Shown one piece after another: positions 52,881 to 60,864 of a stretch of DNA of 64,000 nucleotides. A model generated the notes under the pieces. That model was given only the letters and a program-made list of their open reading frames with translations. It had not been told where the DNA came from and made no database searches. Both the position numbers and the translations under genes were made by a program. The stretch lies in contig JANJVQ010000001.1 of NCBI GenBank assembly GCA_024710005.1, positions 1-64,000 on the forward strand, read 5' to 3'. Numbering within the stretch: position 1 is the stretch's first letter; every line of letters starts with the position of its first letter. Source of the stretch: Paludibacter sp. Its GTDB lineage: Bacteria > Bacteroidota > Bacteroidia > Bacteroidales > Paludibacteraceae.

Positions 52881-54929
52881 CTCCCTAAACAAAATACTTG
52901 CAGATGACGGTGCGACTACAAAGATACTATCTTTTACCGTTCCCATACCATTCAAATCAATTTTTCCATCATGCATAGCCACATTCCAGTTATTTTGAGG
53001 TATTGATATTGTTGCAGGAATTCTGTTTCCGTTATAAATTACCAATATATCTCGCCAACTGTCACCATTCACTTTGCCATTGAGGGTATATGCCACCACA
53101 TTGGGGAATTCGATATCCAGGAACTTAAGATATTGCTGCACCATGACTTCAGTAGGCATTCGGAAAGCAGGATGTTGTCTGCGTAATTTTATCAGACCCT
53201 GATAATAATCAAAAATATCCCGGTATGTAGTTTTGTTATCCCAATTGATTTTATTAATTGAATCCGGTGATTGATAGGTGTTATGTACGCCTTTTTTGTT
53301 TCTGTAAACTTCTTCACCAGCGTAAATAAATGGGACTCCCTGCGCTGTAAATACCACTGTCTGAGCCAATTTGTTAAACTTCATCAATTCCTCGTCGGTT
53401 GCACCCGGAGGACTCGCTTTTTTGAGTTTATCAACCAGGCACATATCATCGTGGCATGAAACATAATTAATCACCTGTGTAGGATTTTTCACATAGGCTT
53501 CTTTAGAATAAATGGGTTTACTGTAATCAATCTGTGGGTGGTAAGTTGCACCCACCACGCCGAATTTTACAGATTCTTCGAGTCCTTCCACTCCGGAAAC
53601 AAAGCCCGGCACATCGGGATTTGCCCAGCTACCTTTCAAAGCATCCCTGATGTCATCGCTGAAAACCGCGATACCATCAAATTGTTTTGCATGTTGTTTT
53701 AAAGCCCTGTTCTCATAAGCCAATGGCGAATCACCGGCTGTCCAACCTTCACCATAAACAAATATGGTAGGGTCGATGCGATCCAGCGTGGCACGTACTT
53801 CATTCATGGTTTCAATATCATGAATTCCCATCAGGTCGAATCGGAAACCATCAATATTATATTCTCTGGCCCAGTAACTGACGGATTCTACAATAAATTT
53901 TCGCATCATGGGTCGGTCGGATGCCGTTTCGTTTCCACAACCGGAAGCATTCGACCAGGTTGAATCGGCATTGAAACGATAAAAATATCCAGGGGCCAAT
54001 AAATTCAGGTGCGAATCTTCTCCGGTATAGGTATGATTATAAACCACATCCATGATGACCCGGATACCGGCTTTGTGTAAAGCCTGCACCATCTGTTTAA
54101 ATTCCCTGATTCGAACCGCAGGATTATAAGGATCGGTGGCATAACTACCTTCTGGCACGTTGTAATTCAGCGGATCATATCCCCAGTTATACTTGTTCTC
54201 TGCTAATTTTGTTTCGTCAATTGATGCAAAATCGTACGAAGGAAGTAAGTGTACATGCGTTACACCGAGTTCTTTCAGATGATCGATACCGGTTTTATCT
54301 CCAGCCGTATTCTTTGTTCCGTTCTCAGTAAAAGCCAAAAACTTTCCTTTATTTTTTATTCCAGAATTTTCTGCTATAGAAAAATCGCGCATGTGCACTT
54401 CATAAATCACAATATCGGTAAAGCTTTGCAATTCGGGACGTTTATCCAACTCCCATCCTTCCGGATTCGTTTCTTTCATATCGATGATAGCTGCCCGTTT
54501 CCCGTTTACCCCAACTGCCTTTGCCCACATACCGGGAGTTTCTTTCAACCAGACATCATCCACTTTAACCTGAAAGGTATAAAATTTACCTTTCAAATCT
54601 TCCTGAATCTTAATCCTCCAGGTACCTTTTTCTCCCCTTTTCATATCTTCAGATCGATAAGCCATACCTTCCTGTCCATTGTCATAAAGCAAGAGCTTTA
54701 CCTCCGATGCTGTCGGCGCCCATACCCTGAAACTGGATGCATGTGGTGAGTAGATTAGTTCCAGGTCTGTGCCATCATACACCGGATATTCGTCAAAGGA
54801 GGAGTACTTTGGAGGGGTGTAGGTGCAGGAGACGATGGAAAGCAGTATAATAGCGGAAAACGGAAAGCGGAAAGCGAAAAACTTTCTCAATAAACTTGAT
54901 TTATCTGATTTGTTAATAATTTTATTCAT
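52878..54929 (-). CDS. pulA: Type I pullulanase (GH13_14) lipoprotein
   Basis: 683 residues. An N-terminal lipoprotein signal with lipobox LSIVSC (Cys35) follows an unusually long charged leader. A CBM48-like domain is next (FRVWAPTASEVKLLLYD, about 68-85), then the type I marker YNWGYDPLNYNVPEGSYAT cut as YNWGYDPLNYNVPEGS (about 247). The GH13 regions are DVVYNHTY (about 293), GFRFDLMG (nucleophile Asp, about 363), the acid in VYGEGW (about 393) and NYVSCHDD (about 492). It cuts alpha-1,6 links in pullulan and branched starch. The leader (residues 17-26) is encoded by a heptamer array. It is the last gene of the operon, overlapping the four-helix-bundle gene by four bases. Confidence 0.92.
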   Translation of the reverse strand: MNKIINKSDKSSLLRKFFAFRFPFSAIILLSIVSCTYTPPKYSSFDEYPVYDGTDLELIYSPHASSFRVWAPTASEVKLLLYDNGQEGMAYRSEDMKRGEKGTWRIKIQEDLKGKFYTFQVKVDDVWLKETPGMWAKAVGVNGKRAAIIDMKETNPEGWELDKRPELQSFTDIVIYEVHMRDFSIAENSGIKNKGKFLAFTENGTKNTAGDKTGIDHLKELGVTHVHLLPSYDFASIDETKLAENKYNWGYDPLNYNVPEGSYATDPYNPAVRIREFKQMVQALHKAGIRVIMDVVYNHTYTGEDSHLNLLAPGYFYRFNADSTWSNASGCGNETASDRPMMRKFIVESVSYWAREYNIDGFRFDLMGIHDIETMNEVRATLDRIDPTIFVYGEGWTAGDSPLAYENRALKQHAKQFDGIAVFSDDIRDALKGSWANPDVPGFVSGVEGLEESVKFGVVGATYHPQIDYSKPIYSKEAYVKNPTQVINYVSCHDDMCLVDKLKKASPPGATDEELMKFNKLAQTVVFTAQGVPFIYAGEEVYRNKKGVHNTYQSPDSINKINWDNKTTYRDIFDYYQGLIKLRRQHPAFRMPTEVMVQQYLKFLDIEFPNVVAYTLNGKVNGDSWRDILVIYNGNRIPATISIPQNNWNVAMHDGKIDLNGMGTVKDSIFVVAPSSASILFRE
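54852..54879. repeat. Four-unit heptamer array inside the pulA signal peptide
   Basis: AGCGGAA, AACGGAA, AGCGGAA, AGCGAAA in phase, encoding residues 17-26 of pulA on the minus strand. Because seven is not a multiple of three, gain or loss of one unit would shift the frame. Confidence 0.75.
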
Positions 54930-55300
54930 TGTCTATTCGTTGTTAGTTTCATTGTTCTTTTAGCTGTAATAATGCTGGATGATAACATTTTATTCAATTG
55001 GTTTGCATCATTTAATATACTTTCATATTGTAACTCTGAAATATAATGTGAACGAAACAATAATTCAATCCAATATATAGTTTCATTACATTCTTTCAAT
55101 GCAATCGCATATTTATGAACAAAATCAGCTTTACTTTCAGCTTGTTTTCCTTCAATAATCAACGCTCCAACTGCTGTTCCACTTCTCAATATTTGTTTTG
55201 ATAGAACAAATTCTTTCTTTCTATCACACAAATACTTATATAGTTTAATACATCTTAATGCGAAATTAAAACTTTTTTCACGTAAAACAAACTTATTCAT
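54926..55300 (-). CDS. Four-helix-bundle protein (S23/IVS-type)
   Basis: 124 residues from the ATG at 55300 (a TTG nine codons earlier extends it). It fits the small four-helix-bundle family (TIGR02436), once named from 23S rRNA intervening sequences: LSKQILRSGTAVGALIIEG, ADFVHKYAIALKECNETIYWIELL. Members occur in rRNA insertions and as stand-alone accessory genes; function unknown. The stop overlaps the pulA start by four bases (ATGA), so it is translationally coupled to pulA. A heptamer array lies just upstream of its start. Confidence 0.88.
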   Translation of the reverse strand: MNKFVLREKSFNFALRCIKLYKYLCDRKKEFVLSKQILRSGTAVGALIIEGKQAESKADFVHKYAIALKECNETIYWIELLFRSHYISELQYESILNDANQLNKMLSSSIITAKRTMKLTTNRQ

Positions 55301-55331
55301 ACGTTCAGGTTTAAATAAAGGTAGCAAACGT

Positions 55332-55366
55332 TTTCAGCTTTCAGCTTTCAGCTTTCAGTTTTCCGC
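55332..55366. repeat. Five-unit heptamer array between dcp and the four-helix-bundle gene
   Basis: TTTCAGC three times, TTTCAGT, TTTCCGC in exact phase, immediately before the dcp stop (55367-55369). The unit is related to the reverse complement of the units inside pulA. Confidence 0.85.
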
Positions 55367-57448
55367 TTAATTTACTCCGCTTCTCTTCAAAAGCGCATCA
55401 ATTGTTGGTTCCTGTCCGCGGAATCGCTTGTATAATACCATCGGATGTTCGGTGCCGCCTCTTTTGAGGATGTTCTCATAGAAAGATGTAGCAGTTTCCT
55501 TGTTGAAAATTCCTTTTTCAGCAAAGACTGAAAACGCATCTGCATCCAGCACTTCCGCCCATTTATAGCTGTAATAACCAGCGGCATATCCTCCGGCAAA
55601 GATGTGACTAAAGGCGGGACTCATACCGGTATTGGCAACATAAGGAAGAATCTGGGTTTTAGACATCGCCGTTTTCTCCATGTCTAACACATCTCCTTCA
55701 AACGGAGTTGTCAGGGTATGCCAGGCCATATCGACGTAACCGAAGCTCAATTGACGCAAACAGAAATAGGCTGCATTGAAATTATCAGCTGCCTTGATTT
55801 TTTCTATTAATTCAGCCGGAATTTTTTCGCCGGTTTCATAATGTACTGCAAACTCATCCAGAAATTCTTTTTGAGAAGCCCAGTTTTCAAGCATTTGGGA
55901 AGGCAGTTCAACAAAATCACGATACACATTAGTTCCTGAAAGTGATTCGTAAGTACATTCAGACAACATACCATGTAATGCGTGACCAAATTCATGCAGG
56001 AAAGTGGTGACTTCATCATAAGTCAGCAAAGCCGGCTTGGTTTCGGTGGGACGTGTGAAATTCATTACGATGGTAATGTGGGGACGACTGTCCTTTCCTT
56101 TCTGCACCCACTGACCTTTGAATTCATTCATCCAGGCACCCGGGCGTTTCCCGTCGCGTGGGTGAAAATCTGTATATAAAACGGATAAAAACTTTCCGTT
56201 TTTATCTTTTACCTCATAGACATCCACTTCAGGATGATATTTTTGAATTTTGTCATTTTTAATAAACTGCAATCCAAATAACTTCGTTGCCAACCCGAAA
56301 ACCCCTTTTTTTACATGTTCCAACTCAAAATAGGGTTTTAATATCTCATCATTTAATGCATATTTTTCATCTTTGAGTTTATCAGAATAAAACGACCAAT
56401 CCCACGGTTGAATTTTGAAATATGCACCCTGACTATCCGCATACGTTTGAACAGACTCAACTTCTTTTTCAGCATAAGGACGGTAAGCGTTTAACAAATC
56501 ATCAAGTAATTTATAAACATTGTCTTTATTTTCAGCCATACGATGCACCAGAACCTGATCTGCATAAGATTGATGACCAAGCAAATTAGCAATTTTCAAA
56601 CGGGTATTGACGATATTACGAATGATTTCGCGGTTATCATATTCTCCGCCATTCATACAACGTGTATTGAATGCCAAATAAAGCTCACGACGTAAATCCC
56701 TGTTTTCAGCATATTTCATGAAAGGAATATAGGTTGTTGCTTTTAAATTGAGTAACCAACCTTCTTTTCCGGCATTTTTTGCATTCAACGCCAGCATATC
56801 AAGCACATCCTGAGGTAATCCGGCAAGCAATGCTTTATCGGTAATTAATAAGCTCCAGTTATTGGTTTCCTTCAGAACATTCTGTCCGAATTGCAGTGTA
56901 AGCATACTGAGTTCTCTGGATAACTCACGATAAACAGCTTTATCTGATTCAGACAGGTTGGCTCCATTATCAGCAAAGCCATCGTAGGTCTTTTGCAAAA
57001 GACGTGCATCTTCAACATTCAGCTTTAACTGTTCACGCATTTCATACACGGCTTTGACTCTTGCAAACAACTTCTCATTGAGGCTAATAGCATTATAATG
57101 TTCAGACATCAGCGGAGATACCTTTTCAGCAATTTCCTGTAAGGCATCATTAGTTTCTGCGCTCAATAAATTATAAAAAGGCGACGAAACCTGACTCAGC
57201 AAATTACCGGCCTGCTCCAGTGCTACAATGGTATTCTCAAAAGTCGGTTTTTGTTTGTTATTGGTTATTTTATCAACCTCTGTAAGGTGAATCTTCATAG
57301 ACTCCTCAAATGCAGGAAGATAATGTTTGGTTTCAATTGAATTAAAAGGAATTGTTCCGTAAGGAGTTTTATACTTACCCAATAATGGATTTGCCATTAT
57401 AGCTATTGTGGTTATTGACATGAATAAAAATAATATGTTTCGTTTCAT
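55367..57448 (-). CDS. dcp: M3 family dipeptidyl carboxypeptidase, exported
   Basis: 693 residues with a signal peptide (1 to about 19). The zinc motif HEFGHALHG is at about residue 485 with the third ligand Glu about 28 residues on, and the C-terminus has the MSPAFSHIFAGGYAAGYYSYKWAEVLDAD signature read as SHIFAGGYAAGYYSY. It removes C-terminal dipeptides in the periplasm. Its start overlaps the stop of the T9SS cargo gene by four bases. Confidence 0.94.
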   Translation of the reverse strand: MKRNILFLFMSITTIAIMANPLLGKYKTPYGTIPFNSIETKHYLPAFEESMKIHLTEVDKITNNKQKPTFENTIVALEQAGNLLSQVSSPFYNLLSAETNDALQEIAEKVSPLMSEHYNAISLNEKLFARVKAVYEMREQLKLNVEDARLLQKTYDGFADNGANLSESDKAVYRELSRELSMLTLQFGQNVLKETNNWSLLITDKALLAGLPQDVLDMLALNAKNAGKEGWLLNLKATTYIPFMKYAENRDLRRELYLAFNTRCMNGGEYDNREIIRNIVNTRLKIANLLGHQSYADQVLVHRMAENKDNVYKLLDDLLNAYRPYAEKEVESVQTYADSQGAYFKIQPWDWSFYSDKLKDEKYALNDEILKPYFELEHVKKGVFGLATKLFGLQFIKNDKIQKYHPEVDVYEVKDKNGKFLSVLYTDFHPRDGKRPGAWMNEFKGQWVQKGKDSRPHITIVMNFTRPTETKPALLTYDEVTTFLHEFGHALHGMLSECTYESLSGTNVYRDFVELPSQMLENWASQKEFLDEFAVHYETGEKIPAELIEKIKAADNFNAAYFCLRQLSFGYVDMAWHTLTTPFEGDVLDMEKTAMSKTQILPYVANTGMSPAFSHIFAGGYAAGYYSYKWAEVLDADAFSVFAEKGIFNKETATSFYENILKRGGTEHPMVLYKRFRGQEPTIDALLKRSGVN

Positions 57449-58812
57449 TTGGTTTTATTTATTACAATTTTTTGTTTTAATAGTTTGTTATCAACAGTTG
57501 TTGCCTTAATCATATATATACCATCAGGTAGACCTGTCAGATCAACGACACCTGTACGATATTCATTCCTGTTATTTTTTACGATTTGACCATTCAGGTT
57601 CACAATTTCCCAATTTTGAATAGAGTTGTCGTCTAAACTGATGTAGAATACGCCGTTAGAAGGATTAGGATAAATTTTCAGGCGATCTGATTCGTCCGTA
57701 ATATTCGTAGTAACCGTGGTTTCAAGGTTATATTTAACTTCCATGCGGTCAGCATTCATGATAGCAATCTCGTCATTAAAATAATATGGAATAAAGTTCT
57801 CGACATACTTCCCTGTTTCTCCTCCCCAAAAGTTATATTTTGATTCCATCAAACTTGGCTTCCCGTTTTCAGTACCACTGTATTCTATCGTGTAAATCTT
57901 TCTCCACTGACTGTAAATCAGCATATACATAATTTTCATAGTCAACACACCATTGGCATCATAAATATTCTCATATTTTGTATTTGAAGTCCAGAATAAT
58001 GTATTAAAATAGGCATAAACTTCTTCGGTTAATCTGTTTTCCGGATCATACTGATACTCAATCTTTGTATTGTTTTCCCATTTTGAGGCTTTTTCATTCC
58101 ATTTTTTCTGGATTTGTCCGGTTAAATTTCCGCTCACTTTATCATAAAAATAAAGTGTTAATGATTCGTTTAAGTTTATATTGTTAATATTGTTCATCAA
58201 AATAACTGAATCAGGTTTACCTGTTGAGTTATATGTATAACGTACAAGGATTGATGTATCAGTTTGTAATGCTTCGCTTCCCGTGGTAATAATTTGCTGT
58301 ATAACTTGTTTATTCTGATTATAACTGAAAGAAATCTGTTGCGTGACATTTTTATTCTCCTTATTTGCCCTGGAATTTTTAATTGATTTTAATTTTCCAT
58401 CATCATAATTGTAAATGATGTTTTTCTCTGTTTTTTCAGCACCATTCTCAACGCGGATGTATAATTCATTTTTTTTTTGTTCACCAACATACTCTGTATT
58501 AATCAGGTGATTTGTTTTCCATCCACCATTTTCCCATTTTTGTTCACGTTGGATAATACAATTATTGTTTTCGTAAACCCATTCGGTACGGGAAAGAGGA
58601 AATATCGAATAATTTTTCAAATAATATTTATTCGACATCACTTTATTTCGGTTTTCATCATAGTAAAAGGTATGTCTGAAAACGCTGTCGCTTTTATTAA
58701 CAACAATCTCTCTTACCAATGGCTTGTCGTCAGCATATATACTGCACATGAACTGCATTGACATAAGTATAATCAACAGCAGTATTCCGAAAGAATTGAA
58801 TGGTTGTTTCAC
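57445..58812 (-). CDS. Type IX secretion (T9SS) cargo of unknown function
   Basis: 455 residues. It starts from a GTG at 58812 with a signal peptide (1 to about 26, ending SIYA). The middle is made of repeated beta-rich segments (YNSTGKPDSVILMNN, YDPENRLTEEVYAY, YDANGVLTMKIMY) like RHS/YD-type turns. The last about 75 residues form a type A sorting domain: LKIYPNPSNGVFYI, VDLTGLPDGIYMIKATT, KQKIVINK. It would be carried over the outer membrane by the T9SS and left on the cell surface. It is the first gene of the dcp-pulA operon. Confidence 0.85.
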   Translation of the reverse strand: MKQPFNSFGILLLIILMSMQFMCSIYADDKPLVREIVVNKSDSVFRHTFYYDENRNKVMSNKYYLKNYSIFPLSRTEWVYENNNCIIQREQKWENGGWKTNHLINTEYVGEQKKNELYIRVENGAEKTEKNIIYNYDDGKLKSIKNSRANKENKNVTQQISFSYNQNKQVIQQIITTGSEALQTDTSILVRYTYNSTGKPDSVILMNNINNINLNESLTLYFYDKVSGNLTGQIQKKWNEKASKWENNTKIEYQYDPENRLTEEVYAYFNTLFWTSNTKYENIYDANGVLTMKIMYMLIYSQWRKIYTIEYSGTENGKPSLMESKYNFWGGETGKYVENFIPYYFNDEIAIMNADRMEVKYNLETTVTTNITDESDRLKIYPNPSNGVFYISLDDNSIQNWEIVNLNGQIVKNNRNEYRTGVVDLTGLPDGIYMIKATTVDNKLLKQKIVINKTK

Positions 58813-58988
58813 AAAAAAATATTATATAATTTTTATTGGTAAAAAATCTGCCAAATATAGGTATTTTTTTTTTATTTCAATAATTATATTGAAGCGTTTA
58901 ACAGCTTTAAACAAAACTACTTGCACAACAAATATGACTTAAAAAAGAAAAAGGTTAAATTTAGCATCAGGATAAACCAAAAATATAT

Positions 58989-58996
58989 TACTTTTG
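58989..58996 (+). promoter_or_regulatory. -7 box of the sugar transferase gene
   Basis: TACTTTTG, 58 bases before the ATG at 59055; no clear -33 TTTG. The rest of the 240-base gap (58813-59054) is AT-rich and has nothing recognisable. Confidence 0.45.
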
Positions 58997-59054
58997 TGTG
59001 ATTTAACCATTCTTAAACTGGAGTTTTACCTGTTTTAACCATCTATCTTTATAA

Positions 59055-60590
59055 ATGAAACCAAAATCTGATAAATTAATATATACACCTTCTATTACCG
59101 CGATTCTTGCTGATTTATTACTATTGGCAGTTGCAGTATTGATTGTTTTACTTGTTACACCCTTTTCTTCTGAGATACCATTCCAAAAATATTTTGATTT
59201 TACTTTTTTTTACTTTGCATGCTGGTTCATTACATCCTATTTTTTTAAGCGCTATACCTTAGAACGCACGAATAATTACATGACCAATATTTTCAAATTG
59301 ATTTGGACGATATTGACGGTTCAGGTTGTATTAAGTGCTTTATTTCTTACTCCTCTGAATACAAGTTACTCCATTTGGATCATTGTAGGCTATTCACTGC
59401 TGATATTCTCTTTGGGTTCTATTTTTTATATTATCCAATTTACCATCAGTAACGTAACAGAATATAAAGACATCATTCAAATTGAAAAGGATAAACCAGA
59501 TGACACTAAAATTGTAACGAAAAAACGGGATAAAAGAAGTTCTCAAATACTAATAGACTCAATCATTGAATTTTCAGGGGAGAAGGTATATGCTTTTTTA
59601 TCAAAATTTATTGATTTTAATCTGAAAAACAACCTCGTTTCTTTTTCTTCAAATTATTTCGATATCAAGTCAAAACCAGAAAAAAAATTTACCGGAATTG
59701 CTATTCTGAATAAACTGAACAATATAAGAGGAATTAACAAGTTATTCTCCATTGTAAATCATAAACTTCCAATGGAAGGTACATTTGTTTGTAGTTTTGA
59801 GCAAAGAAGCACAAGAAAGAAAAGAATCTATGATACCTATCCAAAAGGCTTGAATCATATCATTTACTTCATTGACTACCTCACAAAAAGAGTTATCCCG
59901 AAGTTTTTCGTGATGGATAAACTGTATTATAATATTACTCAGGGCAAGAACAGGATTTTATCAAAGACAGAAGTGTTAGGCCGGTTGGTATATTGTGGTT
60001 TCGATATTGTGGAAACAAAAAAACTAAATGGTATAACCTATGTCATTGCTAAAAAGATAAAAAATCTCGACGCGATTCTCGAAAGCAAACGTTATGGTCC
60101 GTTATTAACCTTGAGAAGACTAGGCAAAAACGGAAAGGTTTTCAATGTTTTCAAATTCAGAACCATGTATTCCTATGCAGAATATCTACAGGCTTATATC
60201 TACAGAACCAGCAAACTTCAAAAAGGCGGAAAGTTCAATAAGGACATACGTGTCAATACCATGGGAAAATTCATGCGTAAATACTGGATTGATGAGCTAC
60301 CTATGTTTATCAATGTTTTGCGTGGTGAAATGAAGCTTGTAGGAGTACGGCCGCTTAGCCAGCATTATTACAGCCTCTATGCCCCGGAATTACAAAAAAT
60401 GAGGATACGTTACAAACCGGGGTTGTTGCCTCCTTTTTATGCCGATTTACCTGAAACACTTGAGGAAATTCAGGAATCAGAGTTTCGTTACCTGCAAAGC
60501 TGTGAGAAAAATGGTGTATTGGTAACTGACATGAAGTATCTGGTCAAAATTCTAAACAATATATTGATTAAACGGGTTAAAAGCGCTTGA
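59055..60590 (+). CDS. Polyprenyl-phosphate sugar-1-phosphate transferase with a non-standard middle domain
   Basis: 511 residues. Four membrane helices (about 14-36, 45-63, 80-103, 107-130) and a soluble middle region (about 180-345) precede a bacterial sugar transferase domain (about 345-511). That domain has GKNGKVFNVFKFRTM, the catalytic Asp-Glu in WIDELPMF (about residue 411) and MKLVGVRPLS, so it should move a sugar-1-phosphate from UDP-sugar to undecaprenyl phosphate. What is missing is the re-entrant membrane helix that normally leads into the domain. The middle region, with KLPMEGTFVCSFEQ and LSKTEVLGRLVYCGFDIVETK, resembles the back half of a SAM methyltransferase but lacks the GxGxG motif. 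Confidence 0.82.
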   Translation: MKPKSDKLIYTPSITAILADLLLLAVAVLIVLLVTPFSSEIPFQKYFDFTFFYFACWFITSYFFKRYTLERTNNYMTNIFKLIWTILTVQVVLSALFLTPLNTSYSIWIIVGYSLLIFSLGSIFYIIQFTISNVTEYKDIIQIEKDKPDDTKIVTKKRDKRSSQILIDSIIEFSGEKVYAFLSKFIDFNLKNNLVSFSSNYFDIKSKPEKKFTGIAILNKLNNIRGINKLFSIVNHKLPMEGTFVCSFEQRSTRKKRIYDTYPKGLNHIIYFIDYLTKRVIPKFFVMDKLYYNITQGKNRILSKTEVLGRLVYCGFDIVETKKLNGITYVIAKKIKNLDAILESKRYGPLLTLRRLGKNGKVFNVFKFRTMYSYAEYLQAYIYRTSKLQKGGKFNKDIRVNTMGKFMRKYWIDELPMFINVLRGEMKLVGVRPLSQHYYSLYAPELQKMRIRYKPGLLPPFYADLPETLEEIQESEFRYLQSCEKNGVLVTDMKYLVKILNNILIKRVKSA

Positions 60591-60627
60591 GTCAGTGGCT
60601 AATTGGTTTAAGAATTTAAAAATTGTA

Positions 60628-60725
60628 GCGAATAGCGAATAACTATTAGCGAATAGCGTGGAGACTGGAGCGTGGAGACTGGAGCGTGGAGACTGGAGAC
60701 TGGAGACTGGAGACTGGAGACCGAA
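60628..60725. repeat. Fourteen-unit phase-locked heptamer array
   Basis: Consecutive 7-base units from GCGAATA (2), ACTATTA, GCGAATA, then alternating GCGTGGA and GACTGGA, and a run of GACTGGA ending GACCGAA. The GACTGGA unit is the reverse complement, up to rotation, of GTCTCCA units at the mazG 3' end. It lies 140-240 bases upstream of the wzi-like gene. Confidence 0.9.
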
Positions 60726-60864
60726 TAATATATAGCAAATCGCTCAATAGTAAATTGCTTACATGTAACTTATATGGCTTATATGGTTTAAAAAATTTCT
60801 TTTGTGTTTCCTTAGTTTTCTTTTGTGCCTTTTGTGGTTCAAATCACTGTATAAAAAACAGAAA

